64,000 bases of DNA from Acephala macrosclerotiorum (taxonomy: Eukaryota; Ascomycota; Leotiomycetes; Helotiales; Mollisiaceae). The translations under genes and the position numbers were made by a program. Numbering within the stretch: the first letter of the stretch is position 1; the number at the start of each line of letters is the position of its first letter. This document shows, piece by piece, positions 8,037 to 20,825 of this stretch. A model generated the notes under the pieces. That model had not been told where the DNA came from. It searched no databases and saw only the letters and a program-made list of their open reading frames with translations. Location of the stretch: positions 124,001 through 188,000 of the forward strand of contig MU119241.1 of NCBI GenBank assembly GCA_014904845.1. The letters are read 5' to 3'.

Positions 8037-11000
8037 ATGGTGGAATATTTGGGTCTTCACGCTTCGGCGTGGAATGTAATGACAAGAAATTGGTGGAATC
8101 TGGTGAGTCTCCCATCTTTCCGCTACTCTGAAGTTAGAGATGGCCGCTAACAACGAGGGATGATAAGATACTCAGCGGTCTAGCTCTGGCTGCTATCGTC
8201 GTGGGCTCGATCTTCGTATTGATAATAATCATAAAACGAATCAAAAGCATCTGGCATGTACGTCTTCCATATCTCAGAAGGCTCTGATGCGCGAATACTT
8301 ACTTTTTGTAGCGAAGGTGGCGGATTTTGAAGATCCCCAGAAACCTCGCAAAATATCTCGAGGATCTCAAGCACAAGACACCACAAACTCCGCAGAGAAC
8401 TGATGCGGAGACTCCCAAGACATTTGGTGTCTTTCTCGGCAGTTTCCACAGCCCGCCAACACCAAATGAAGAGCGTCTTCTGTCAAATTGGGACAGCATT
8501 GTGCTGGACCCTTTTCAAACGGGAGTATCGAATGCGCTCGCATCTCGATGCACCTCTTCATACATAATCGGTCGTATAGACGTGGCAAAGCTTTTGCAAT
8601 ACCAAAAAAGCACCAAAACCGCTGGAATGGTCCAATCTTTCGACACAATTGTCCAGACAATTTCAGTCTACATCCAGCGCCGAAATACTTCTCGATCTAG
8701 TTTTACTGGGATCCTTCTGGCAGACTGGTCATCCCATTTCCCGCCGGTGATCTTCAACGAACTTGTCAAGTACATAATCACTCTCGGTCTTGATGTGTAT
8801 CTTGAAATCGGTGCCCCAGCGTTTCTCACCGAGGAAGAGTGCCGCGAGATCGATCTCTCTATCGTCAAAGGAATCGTCTGCCGCAATGGATCCATACTCC
8901 CCAACGGGGAAAGACGAAGCTATTTTCAAATGCTTGATATGCGACGCGCTCTGCGCGCGTTGAAGGTCCAGACAATTATGAGTGGTTCGACAGTCATGTT
9001 TTGGGACGCTGTTGATGATTCTGTGGAGTTGACGCATGCGGTCGTCAAACGCTCATTCACATGGTGCAAGTTCAACTCAGTGATATCGTGGATCGGACCC
9101 AAGGCTGCTTTGGTGAATGCAGAAGTTGCGGCGATGAGGACTCTTAAGGGCGAGCCTCTGGGAGCAATGATGTGGTTGAAGGACGACGACGTGATGAAAG
9201 TTCAAGACGCATGGCGGCTAAACGAAGAGGTGAGTGGTGTTCTGAACAATGCTGAGATGCAAATCTTTCAGCACGCGAGCTGACATTCTCAGATCTCGAA
9301 AACGGCTTCTGGCGATCACAGTATCTACGATTCTCTAGACTCTTTCATACCTAACTTACGGGCGATACTATCGTTACAGCCGAGCGATAGCGAACATGAA
9401 GTCGAACTCCGAAGGACAATTGTCAATGGCTTCGAATGGCGGAATCAAACCCCCCGCACGGCATCGAATCCCTTCTCAACCTCGCCCCACGGAAATGACT
9501 ACACAGGATTGGGATGCTTCCAATTGGGTCTCGACTGTGCGGTGGAGGACGTTGAAGAGTTGATACAGGCACAACGACGTCTGCGAGATCTTGGTCTTTT
9601 GAAATCCGTCCCATCTGAGGAGCTTCGTGCCATCGCAGCCCGATTAGATACCCTATACAAAACCCGTACCCTCGAGTCGTGCAGTCTGGATGAAGCTCAC
9701 GCCATGAACGAGCTGATCCGTCTGATCCTAACCACCAATGGCGATGGGAACGATCGGATACGTGTCTATAAGGGCTTGGATTCGGGGTACCGCACTGAAA
9801 TTGATTCCAAATTTTGGGGGTTATATGATGTAGATGTCGTATCTGGAACCACGGATATATATATCTCGGAAAAGACGACGGACGTCATCAGCACTATTCT
9901 CCACACATTCATGTCTAGGATGGGTTGTACTCGGGCACAGTGCTTCATGGCTGAGATGGCGCTGGCCGAGCAGAGTTCTCTGACTGAAGCGCGTTGGACC
10001 CTGGCGCCGCGAATTGTCCATGATATTAAACTTCTCTCTCCAACTGAGGCACTGTTGTTCTTGCAGCACTTGGCAACTGCAGACTGCGACGATAACCCGA
10101 ACTTCATGGCAAGCGTACGTTCTTTATGCGAGTACCAACTCATCGAGGTTCCAGCTCTTATGCAACTGCGTACCTTGAACTCGACTGCGTATCTAAATGA
10201 CGAGATCTCAGCTGAGGACCTAGTGTCATCTCGTCTGGCCTGGTATCGAGAGCACAAGTGCCAGCATCCGGATCCGTCTGCGGCCATCTCCTTGTTCAGA
10301 GCAATCGAGAACCGCCTGTCAGAAGTGCTTCTAACTGGAGAAACCGAATTTCTGTCCCAGCTCGACGTGGTACTGCAGACCGTTCTGCAGCAGAACCGCG
10401 TTGATGCTAGTGCCGATCTGTTCGCTCTATCGATATTCTGCGCGTTTCGCAAACTGGCCCTTAATGAAGTTTATATGGAGATCATGGACCGCAATCCCTT
10501 GCCAAACGCCCATTCAGACCAAGCGGCCTGCTTCGCTGAGATGTTCGCTCTTGGCTCACGCTGCGAAAACTATTTCGATGTTACCCCTAACGTCTTAGGA
10601 GAAGTTTTATCTCGCAGGATCTTTGCTTATTACAAAGTCAATCAGCCGCCGCGAAGAGAAGACGGCTTCACGGAGCTTCCCACTGCTTATTCCTCCAACC
10701 AGATCGACTTAGATCAGCAAGCCGAAGCTCCAACGGTGCCGCTATACTATCAAATAACCTTCATTGGTATATTTGCTGTCCCAGCGTTCATCGACATCCT
10801 TTTGCTTACGACTATTGGCCGGGGACTCTATGTATCCTCCTACATGGCTGAGACAGAGAAGACGATGGCCACAACAGCCTTGATGATGTCTCTTTTGCTT
10901 ACTGGCGGAATTGGGACTTGGATAGGCTCGGGAGGAAGTTATTATCTGCACTCGATGGCTTTCCCGGCAATGAACATGTTCGTGCTCACTCGGTTCATCG

Positions 11001-14000
11001 CAGGAATAGCGATTGCCCTTGCAGGAGGTATACTGTCGTTTATCATTATTGGTATCGTCAAAGGGGTTTATGCTAGCGTCGTATTCTTCCTCTACTTCTT
11101 CATTCTCAGCATGTATCTCACGCTCCTCGCTACGCTCGCTATATATCAATATCCAGGATACATGTTTCAATCGGTAAGCACTACCTCTCTCATTTTGTGT
11201 CCCCCTATCACCAGTTGAACCCCACAAGAGATCCCAGATGCACTTTTACTAAACATACACCTGTATAGGGGCGAGTGGTCGTCATAACGCGTATTCCTAT
11301 TCTCTTCATCTCCCCGATACTGGCCTTATTTGTTGGTCATGATATAATAGTCTACCTGTGTGTGTTAGCTGGCTTCCTGGTCTCTCTGTTCCACGGAGTT
11401 CGAGGCATCATTTCACAGTGGAGCACGTGGTATCTCAATATACCTTCAGTCACCGACCACGAGGTAGTTGACTGGTACACCGAGAAGAAAGTATCGACCA
11501 TGTCGCATCCTGACAACCTGGGTGGTTCTATCGACCTGGCTGCCACGCCACTTCCCCGACGGGCTCTCTTGGAGGACGTTCTTAAGGAACACAATCGCAG
11601 ACTAGGCAGCAAGTCCACGAGCGATGAGTTCGTGCTGAGACTGGCCAAAGGATATTCGGCTACCATCTTTTTGATGGATTGGTACTGCAAATACTCGAGG
11701 ACCGAAAAGCCATACCCTTACAGTCCAACGTGGAATCTTCAATGCAAGGCTGCTGTGCAGACTCTTTTGGACATGCAGAAAGGGCTTAAGTTTCATAACG
11801 CATTCATTCATTGGCGCTTTGCAGGAGACGAAGTATGGTGTGGAATCTTGTATTTTGTCATCGCTTTGCTAGACAAATGGGTGGCTCTGATGGTAGGCGC
11901 CTCGGTCGTGGGTCTCTCTGACGCGAGTAATGAAACATTCCGTCTGTCAGTGGGCTTCGGTCTGGCGTACTATCTCGTGGGGGCAGTCTGTCTTGACGCC
12001 GTAGCATTTCCCCTCTGGTCTCTTGCGAACAAGAAGATGCCACAGCCCATCACTTCCTTAGCATTTCTTCGACAGGCCGCCATCAACGACGCCAAAGCCA
12101 AACGGTCACTCTACTTGAGGAATCTTCTCAAGTTCTTCTGTCTACATATATGGGGCCTTTCTATATTTGCAGCGCTAATGTGGACCTTCGACAACTCTCA
12201 AGACGCGACAATCATGTACCTCTCCTATGTCTTCGCCTATACCGGTCTCCTTTTGTACCAATACAATAGGATTTTTGCTGGGCCAGCCGTGTTGAAAGAC
12301 CTCATCTTAGCGGTGATTATTGGTCTTTTGACAGGCCTTCTTATGCATCGGTTCCTCCCGGGGCTTGCGTTCAGCAACGTCTCTGCTTTAGCATCTGCAA
12401 CGTGGACAGCCGCTTTCCTCTCGATTTGGAGCTCCAAACTACGAACACCGAGATCCAAGAATGAGAATAGCGTTACGAAATCACAGGCATTCTACTCGTG
12501 TAGCACTCTCGACCCAGATCCCCAGCTGTCACAAATCGCCTTGTCAGAAACGTTCGATTCGATTTGCAATTTGCCAGCCGAATGGTGCTATAGGTTGGAC
12601 CCCATGACCTACCCAGGCGTGGAAGTAATGGAAATTTTGAGATCTAGAGGAAATCACCGCTCTCCACTTGTCCAAGCAGCTCTCGCCTCTGGAAAACACC
12701 TATTGCTTAAAACAGCAGAGTTCTGGAACGATGGCAAGACAATTATCGACCTCGTTCCGTCGCGCTTGCCGGTGCAAAAGGAACACAGCATGCGGGCAAT
12801 CAGTCGGGCTTCAGGAGATCAATTGCACATCTTCGTTTTTATTGGCTTGGATATTGTGGGAGATGAATGGGTCATGGATATCCATCGCAATTGCAAAGTG
12901 TAAGCGAATTTTGACCTCCAAGAATTTGTCTATGTTGCCACCTGCTAATTTCCGTCACCTGTCAGAGTTGTCGAAGCTGTGGTCAAATCAACTGCCGAAT
13001 CTCTGTTTGGCTTCTCACATGATCACGCAACCTTGGCTGAAATCCTGGCCACGACCGATAACTTCCCAGAAGAATTATCAGTGCCTGATGGGGTGAAGCG
13101 ACAGCTGGAGACTTCAATCACTGAACGTGCAAGGGTCATTAAGGATGGGGACAAGTCACTGCTTCGGTTCCTTCTTCTCGGACTCGACTGCGAGAAGAAC
13201 TGGGATAAACTCCCGACATACATCAGGTCCCTCCTCCTCAAACGATGTTGCGGTGAGCACTGCGCCTTGTCTGAGGATCAATTGGACTGGATCCGATCCA
13301 CGTTCACTGAAAAACACTCGATTAATATTGAAGAGTTTATTGCTCAATGCAATCTTGGCGCCACTCTGACTACTCTCACCACTTCTTATGCCACAACATT
13401 AGAAGCAGTTCGAATGTTTCGGGATCAACCACAGCTACCTGATTCTAGCTACAACCTGTATTTCGACGGCCTTTTCTCGCTTAGCACCCCGTACAAAGAG
13501 AATCGGCTCAGTGATTTGCTGAAGCGCCCTCTCTTCAAGCTCTACCATGCACTACGACTTTGCTTGAAGTTTTTTGTTGTTTCTCTCGTTGCTGATCCTG
13601 AATTCCAAAGAGAATTGGATTACTTCATGAAAAATAAGCCGTGGTTCATTCGCTGGCCAGCAGTATTTTCACTCAACATGGTTTGGAACTACACCAAAAC
13701 GCTGCAGCAAATCATACTTCCCCTTGTCCTGGTACGATCCATAATCTTTCCTCCTAAGCACGAGTTTGCGCTAACATATCATTCAGTTCCATGGTCGTGA
13801 AAAGGTCTCCAGGTTGTACGACAACATGCAAGGCATCAAAACCGTCATGAAGAGAAACCGAATAGTCCTTGAAAGTCTCGATGGCCCCTCAACTTGTTTC
13901 GTTAGAACGCTGCCAGATGGCAACTTCAAGGTCACCCAATACTCTGGTATTCCAAAGCACGAACCAGAATCTCGTCAAACTCTCAAATCGATCAACACTT

Positions 14001-17000
14001 ATACAGATGAGCTACTTCTCCGCCGCAGAGAGGAGTATGCCCGGGAGTCAATTGTCAACACTTTCGAGTACGAGTATCCCAACGAGAATGCGCGGCACTC
14101 GTATATAAACACGAGCCACCGACTCCGGAAACCAATTTTGAATATGCCAATACAGCGTCGGTGTGTTGAAGGTGCCCTCAAAGGCCAGATAATCCAATAT
14201 GACAGGAGAGGTTACATCAAATCCGGCTCGGTCATCAAAGACGACAACCTTGTTGAGTTCCAATTCTGGTATCGCAGAAACGCAGGCTTTGGTGACGAGC
14301 TGCTAAGGGCTGAGTACGTTCTTCCATTCATGACAGTCCAAGTATTTTGGTGCATACCACACGCCAATCATCCCGAGAAATTAGACAGATGGATTCCGCA
14401 CTCGAAGGTTATGCAAGCTACATTCATACAAGCCGACATGTTGTATGAAGTGAAGTGGCACTACGACCACAAGTTCCACCCTATCGTCACGACAATACTC
14501 AACGGCGAAGAGGTCCCAACCCCTCCAATGATACAACACGACTGGCTAGGCGTGCTCCAGAAGCCGAAGGACTTTGACTTCATAAGTGACAATCCATTTT
14601 TATCGTTCAAGTCACTCCACACCAACTTCTTCTCACGACTATTGGGTCTCAATACCCGATCTTATCCGATTTCCACGTCACAGGCCAGGACTCATCTATG
14701 GAAAAGCTGGAAGAACGGCAAGGATCTTGATGCCGTTACCGCCCGATGGCTTGATGAGATCTCGCTCAGGTCAGAGAAAAAGCTGAAATCTTATTGGAGA
14801 AACCGAGACTTCGGCCGTCTGAGAGCCGCACACAGGCACATAGAGTCGCATGCAGACACGATCATGGCAAGAGTTGAGATCGAACCGGAGATTAGCTCGT
14901 GGACACCACTTGCATTCAAGATCAGCGACTTGCTGAGTTTTGGTCAGGGCGGCGATACTCGGATTAATACCAGAACCATTGCCACCCAATTGCAAGACAG
15001 GGACAACAAGCTCAATGTCCTCGCCATGGATACCGGTACTTGGCCTAATGAAGGTGGTGGTGTCTCGGCTTGTCGTCGAGATATGGTCAACAATCTTGAT
15101 ACTATTCGATGGCACATCATAGCTGAATCCGCAAACGACTTTGGAGTTCCTAAATTCCAGATCGAGAAGAATGTCCAGTCTCTCACAATCTTACCGCTTT
15201 GGGGCATGGACTTCCTCACTCCAGCCCATGGAATGTTCCAAGATCATCTCGACTCAGCAGTCCAGAAGCGTTCTCACGACACGCGAGATGTCGATATCAA
15301 GAAGCGGTTTCTTCCAATCCTCACTACTCTGGTTCGATGCTCGAGAGCAGTTCATCTCGAACGACACCACATAGACGAAGCCACCAAAGCCATGGTTGAT
15401 TTGAATACATACTTCGAAACATCTCGGCATTGGAGTGACGTATGGATGAGCGATATCGTCAAGGAGAAATGGCGGGAGCTCTGGTTGACCGAAGACATGG
15501 AAAATGCAAGGCCAGCATCAAAATGGTTGGATGCTGAACGTCCCACAATAGCGCATCTTGACAATGCGCTAGATATGTGGCAGCGCTGTAAGTCCTCTTC
15601 TCTTCCAACCATCGATTCATCACTGCCCATGTGCTGACTTGACTCGCCTCTTCTTTAGATTTGTTCATCTTCTCGATTCCCGTCCCGGAAGTCATCCCCG
15701 ATGTCTTCCAAGCTTCTCATCACTTTGCTGGCGCTTCGTATGGCGTCGTGTGCAAGATCAAACGAAATTGCACATTGCACGTCTGGGACCACTGCATTAG
15801 CTGGAGAGAGGTTACCGTGTTCTTGTCCTCAGCCATGTCGTTTGACAATCCATTTGTTTGCACTGCCCTGATGTCGTTATCTCGTGTGGCCTCTGTCGTC
15901 ATCCTTCATCATGCAGATGTCGTACTTCCATGCGCGGACTTCTTCAATCCGGGATGGGAGGTTGAATTGGGATCGGGTCAAGGAGAGTTCGAACATCGAA
16001 AGACGTTCGCTCGTAAGATCGACCCTGTTGTCAACGGAATTACCGGCATGGAGAATTTCAAGCCTATCGAGACAATTAAGTCAAAGCTGCCTACTGTGGT
16101 CATGCTGTCTCATGTCAGGTATGTTCCCCCCCTTCCCCCAATCATCATAGCCCGCACACTGACCATGCGAATAGATTCGTGAAGGACATCAAAACCGCAA
16201 TCCTAGCCGCCGATATCATCGTTAACGATTGGGGAATCGCCGACTACCGCCTGGATATCTACGGAGATATGGAACGAGCTCCAACATATGCAGTAGAGTG
16301 TCAAGAGATCATTGCCTCGAAGTCACTCCGTGGCAATGTCTCGCTAAAGGGTCTTGGAAGCCCATCAAAAGTCCTTGAAGAAGCATGGATCTTCCTGAAC
16401 TCCTCAGTATCTGAAGGTCTACCATTGGCCATGGGAGAAGCTGCCCTCTTTGGTGTTCCTGTCGTCTGCACTGACGTTGGTGCATCATTCCGAGTTGTCA
16501 CAGATCCTCTCACCGGCAAACGCTTCAGTGCTGTTGTACCTCCCAACGACGCTATTTCACTCGCCAAAGCACAAGTGAACGTCCTTGCGCTGCTCGACGA
16601 GTGGGCTGAGTTTGCCGAAGATGCGCCGGGATACCATCCTAGGCTACCAGCTCATCCCACTAGCGATGATGTAGAATGGATCATGAAGAGAATGTACGAG
16701 AAGACCGAACAGCGACGTCGCCTTGGTATGATGGGTCGTGCGAACATTCTCAACAATTTCTCCAGCGAGCGCTATCTCCGAGAACACGAACAGATGCTTT
16801 GGATTGGCAAATACCGGAGCCAGAGTTACCGCACTCGTACTCGCGCACTGAGATCAAGTGGCATCAGTATGGCCAACACAGAATCACCGCTCAGAAAAAG
16901 AAAGAACGGGTTATGGTATAATTCTGTGATGACGGAGGAGACGAAGGTTCCTCGCTTTAACAGCATGCCTGTATCGAGTAATGCAAGCTGGACGATGACG

Positions 17001-17114
17001 GAAGGAGAGCAGAGTGCGAGGAGCAGCAGCAGTATGTACCGCGAGATGTCGATACCGGACAATGCGAAACTGAAGCCGAAAAATGGGAAAAGTTCCTTGT
17101 TTATAGAGTTCTAG
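8037..17114 (+). CDS. gtb3: Giant multi-pass glycosyltransferase, GAG-cluster Gtb3-like
   Basis: Predicted to polymerise and export GAG-type polysaccharide at the plasma membrane. Exons: 8176-8257, 8312-9229, 9293-11173, 11269-12899, 12966-13731, 13787-15587, 15659-16118 and 16175-17114, about 2,825 residues. Introns from exon 2 onward keep phase. A putative first exon (ATG 8037 to 8102, donor GTGAGT) does not join exon 8176 in phase, so the extreme start is unresolved. Order: one membrane segment (8178-8235), a TIM-barrel-like region (8400-9200), a helical region, then about a dozen membrane segments (10740-11170, 11280-11400, 11840-12400). Next comes a large soluble part, a DUF3492/PelF-like block with MDTGTWPNEGGGVSACR near 15028, and a GT4 donor site SEGLPLAMGEA (E-x7-E) near 16410. 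A Ser-rich basic tail closes it. Confidence 0.87.
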
Positions 17115-17227
17115 ATTTGGTAGCATAATATCTAATTTCATAATTGTACCTAAGCGCATTACCACCGACTTGCAGCTCATTATCCTTTTTCTTCACGTCT
17201 CACCCCCAGATCGTCCCTCCTCCATGT

Positions 17228-17564
17228 TCACAACTGGTGTTCCATCGGCTTGTTCGTGAACTCGTATTCTTCTATTCCACTCTCCTTCACTACTTCTTCT
17301 GCTTCCATCTCCATGTCTTTGTCGAACTCGACGCACAATTCATCTAACACCCAAACCGACTGCCCGGCAGACCAATTCTTCATGATGTATCCACCCGAGT
17401 CTTTATCCAGCATCGTGTTCGGGTTCTTTTTGACGAATTTTTTGAGGTCATTGTAGTTCTTCATTATGAGTTGCGCCTTTGGGAATGGGGCTGGTGTATC
17501 TGATGGTGGAGACGGCGGAGGCAGCGACTGCCAGGACGAGGATGCAGAACTTGGAGATGAACAT
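17228..17564 (-). pseudogene. Small secreted protein gene with a one-base frameshift
   Basis: A 51-nt intron with good signals (17621-17571, donor GTAAGC, branch CTGAC, acceptor CAG) ends just before ATG 17564. From there a textbook signal peptide is read (MFISKFCILVLAVAASAVST), but this frame stops after 38 codons. The adjacent frame continues the protein from about 17500 to 17228: DTPAPFPKAQLIMKNYNDL, then a Lys/Asp/Glu-rich acidic tail. One base too many or too few near 17500 would join them to about 110 residues. The space is too small for an intron. It is either a decayed gene or an assembly error. I do not recognise the family. It is convergent with the giant transferase, 114 bp away. 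Confidence 0.4.
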
Positions 17565-17621
17565 CTTACGCTGTCGCGTGTCAGCTAGTTTGGTATTGAG
17601 CGATCTGCCTGGGCAGCTTAC

Positions 17622-18093
17622 GATTGTGGGAAGGGTTAGAGTTGAGGTCAGTCTGGTTTTTATGCACTCGCCTTGCAGTGCGCTTGCAAGTGAAGCACGT
17701 TGCTATTCACCTCGTCTGGGTTCGCGACGTGCCTTTATACGAAACCCAATTGGATGTTGGAATATTGAAGCTGGATTTCACATGGATGATTCCCCAGAAG
17801 GAAACCATTGGCTCTCGAGAGATTAATCCCCTTCTTACGTGTAAGATGGTAATTTTTTGACCACCACAAATTCTTGTAAGAGGCAAAACGCATGGCATGA
17901 ATGGAGGCTTTCGGTCTAACAGGTTTTATCGGAATTTTCAAAAGTCAGGCAAATTTGCACCATAAACCCAAACAGGAAAGAAATCTCGCGGTAGAGTCAT
18001 GTGACACATCGGACCTTCTGAAAGAGGTGCTATTCTGACCTCTTCGAGAGTATGGGGTCTCAAAGCCTGAAAATGGAAAGTTTACCGACGTCC
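17622..18093. other. Intergenic, promoter of the small secreted gene
   Basis: Contains a TATA-like GCATAAAAACC on the minus strand near 17660, upstream of the 5' exon of the preceding gene. Nothing else is supported. Confidence 0.3.
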
Positions 18094-18734
18094 TTACACA
18101 GTCTCTCTGCGAGCAGAGGGTTCTTTATACAGAACTTCCAACCTGTTTTGCCTATCCTTGGTTGCCATCCTGATCGACTCTCCCTCCCTTTTCCAGTGCA
18201 ATGAAGATGTGAGGCAAACCTGGGAATACATCGCAGCGGGGCTATATGAATCTAGCATGTACAGGGCCGCGATTTCCATGCTGCTGTCCGTACCAAAGAT
18301 TTTGGCGCAAGAGTCGGAAATGTTTCGCCTTGTTCTTGCCGTAGTAGTATCTAATGAGCAGACCCGCACTATTAGGCTTCACTTCAACCTCGCCACATTC
18401 CTAGTTTCACCTCAATCCATTGCATGTTATCGGCTGGGAGATGAACATAGCGAATTTTCCCTTCGGCATGATCGTCCAAGAGTGAATTCTCTTCTCCGTC
18501 GTGGAGAATCTGATGAATCGATACACGAGAGTTTGTTGACTCTTGTGATTTGCAATCATGGTTGAAAACATAAGTCTCCCATCCAAAGGCACAGTCTAGT
18601 GTTACACAATCCTTTGGCCAATACTCAAAAATTCGCGCTTCTGCTATCATCGAACGTTGCGGTGGATAGTAAGCGCGACCTGCTGGTTCCGACAAAAGCA
18701 GAACCATTGGCAGGCGGGTGTTGAGAGTGGCCAT
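18094..18734 (-). pseudogene. Broken CorA-like Mg2+ transporter family gene
   Basis: The minus strand carries, in three frames, blocks typical of the soluble N-terminal half of fungal CorA-like proteins. From ATG 18734, frame 1 ends in IRYVHLPADNMQWIE (about 18410). A second frame gives LLRQNLWYGQQHGNRGPVH and then a TAG where the family continues (about 18245). A third frame gives SLHWKREGESIRMATKDR (about 18190). A 42-nt intron could explain the first change of frame, but not the in-frame stop and the later shift. No membrane domain follows. The assignment rests on remembered family motifs, not a search. Confidence 0.5.
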
Positions 18735-19334
18735 TTGGCACGGACAGATTGTTTTGAAATTGAATGGTGCGGGAAGATGCAGTTGGTACTCTCAAAGAAA
18801 GCTCCACAGCCTCATTCCCATTTGTCATTCCTTCTGCTTGTTAGCTATCAAATATGTATTGCTTCCCAGAAACTCACCGGAATCAGCCATATAACAAGCT
18901 GTAGCACTTAGGATTAGAGTTGGAGTTTTCCGGGGGTAGCAAACTTTCCAAGACTCGAGCGGGGGTGCCCTCCTATGTTTCGCAGAATCTTCAGTCTCAT
19001 TCTCTGCTTCATTTCGAGGCGTCTCAATGTACTACCTGTGACACCACCTTGCAGCAATCGTTATTGCCACTTAGTTCACGTCCAATGAGAACATCTAATT
19101 CAAAATTCAAGAATGACGAGCATATACTTCTTGCATGAAGTCTGTTTCCGCATCGGGACGAGATGCTGATAAGGCGAGCACACCAAGCAGTGAAGCGAAG
19201 ACACAGTTGAAGGTTGACATCAAGTTTTGCGGAGTTCTACCAACAAGTTCAAGGCGAGGCAGCAGTTCAACCGGCTGTGTTGACACCTCATGGGATCATG
19301 CATCCACCATTTCCCGCCTAGTCATAATGCCGAA
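18735..19334. other. Intergenic, nothing recognised
   Basis: 600 bp between the broken CorA-like gene and the 3' end of the beta-lactamase-like gene. Short frames on both strands have no supporting features. Confidence 0.35.
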
Positions 19335-20825
19335 TTACTGCCTTTCAAGGAGCGTGACCTCATCCTGCCATACTTCTACGATCCTCGAGTTGTCTTTCCA
19401 GCCGAGTCGAAGCATCATCTCTAGCCCATCCACGACGAGATCAATCGAGTCACCTTGCTCGTAAGTGTATGGCGGTAAAGCTGCAGGAATGAGAGATAGT
19501 GCAGGAAAAGCTCCACATTGTATGAACAAGCCACCACTGTCACCCAGAGTCCAGTCTCCGGGGCCCCATGTTCCACACCATTCCTTCGCTCTCTCATCAA
19601 TACCTTTCTTACGGTCCATGAAAGGGACACCTTGGAGTTCTGGTATTACTGGCAGATTCTTCAGATAGGCGATGCCAGCCACGATCTTCTGATACACGAC
19701 AGACCCGAGCCTAGAACTCGTCATGACGCATATGCCACAATGCTTTGGAACAAAATCTGGCTTCTTTTCAACTGCCTCGTCCTTTCTAGTTGGCAATTCA
19801 GCGTAGCCAGCGACGAAACAAGCATAGCCGGGATCGTTGCCACCAGCATGCCCAAACTGAACTTCTCCTTTCTTCACACACCAGCCTATTCCGAAACCGA
19901 AATCTCCATTCTCCGTGAGCATTTCTCGCGCCCATCGACGGTCGAGAAAGTCATTAGACTCTAAGGATTTTTGCATAGCGTGTATAGCTTTCAGGAGATC
20001 AGTCGGGGTGGTCCATAAGCCCGCCGCAGCAGACTCGGGAAGAGAGTAATGGTCTGGAGTCGCCACCTGTTTGCCGTTTAAATGTGCGGGCGCGTAGTTG
20101 GTTTCGGTCGGTGCAAGAAACTGGAATGTGCTTCGAGTCATTTGCAAGGGTTTGAGAACCATTTCATCCATTATTTCAGGGAATGGTTTTTTGAGGCAGG
20201 TCTCTAAGATGAGTTGGACGACTGTGATGCCACCTCCTGAATAAGATAATTTTTGACCTGGGAGGACCGACATCGTAATCTTTTCGTTGTTCGCAGGCAG
20301 TTCTCCGCGAAGTATTTGCTCGATTGTTGGAATTGGAACGGTGGCGTATCCGGTGAACCCATGGCATGAAAGACCTGATGTATGCGAAAGGAGATGACGA
20401 AGTGTGACATGCGAGACCAGTGGCAGGGTCTTGGGATTCGAGATCCAGGTCAATTGTTTCTGGCTGAGATACTTGGATATCGGAGTGTCAAGGTCAAGCT
20501 TGCCCTCTTGACACAGCTTTACGACGGCCATGGCTGTGATCGGTTTGGAGATGCTCGCAGCCTGGAAAATAGTGTCATTGTCTAGTCCTTTCGCGATTGC
20601 AGAGTTCGCGTTCCCTTCGGGATCTGGACATCCTATAACTTTTGCTGTGATTTCCCCTTTATCGAGGACTGCGAGTGAAAAGAATGGGGTCCCGAAGTCA
20701 ACGAGGATGTCATGAATTGACTTGTCCTCCGTCGGCTGTGCTTTGATCAATTCCTCAATTGTAGATATCCTCAGGTCCAGAGAACCGATGCTCTTTTCGA
20801 TGGCGGGCTGAGACAGACCTTCCAT
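19335..20825 (-). CDS. Beta-lactamase-related serine hydrolase
   Basis: Class C beta-lactamase/esterase-fold protein of 496 residues, intronless, started at ATG 20825 (the codon at 20831 is GTG). The nucleophile motif SISK is in the early stretch QAASISKPITAMAVVK, followed by LRHLLSHTSG, the YSGGG block corresponding to the family YxN/YxS tyrosine motif, a LWTTPTDL stretch, and GHAGGNDPG in place of KTG. A C-terminal beta domain of about 100 residues follows. There is no signal peptide, so it is probably cytosolic. Fungal members are mostly esterases or peptidases, and some sit in biosynthetic clusters. Nothing in the flanks fixes the substrate. Confidence 0.88.
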   Translation of the reverse strand: MEGLSQPAIEKSIGSLDLRISTIEELIKAQPTEDKSIHDILVDFGTPFFSLAVLDKGEITAKVIGCPDPEGNANSAIAKGLDNDTIFQAASISKPITAMAVVKLCQEGKLDLDTPISKYLSQKQLTWISNPKTLPLVSHVTLRHLLSHTSGLSCHGFTGYATVPIPTIEQILRGELPANNEKITMSVLPGQKLSYSGGGITVVQLILETCLKKPFPEIMDEMVLKPLQMTRSTFQFLAPTETNYAPAHLNGKQVATPDHYSLPESAAAGLWTTPTDLLKAIHAMQKSLESNDFLDRRWAREMLTENGDFGFGIGWCVKKGEVQFGHAGGNDPGYACFVAGYAELPTRKDEAVEKKPDFVPKHCGICVMTSSRLGSVVYQKIVAGIAYLKNLPVIPELQGVPFMDRKKGIDERAKEWCGTWGPGDWTLGDSGGLFIQCGAFPALSLIPAALPPYTYEQGDSIDLVVDGLEMMLRLGWKDNSRIVEVWQDEVTLLERQ

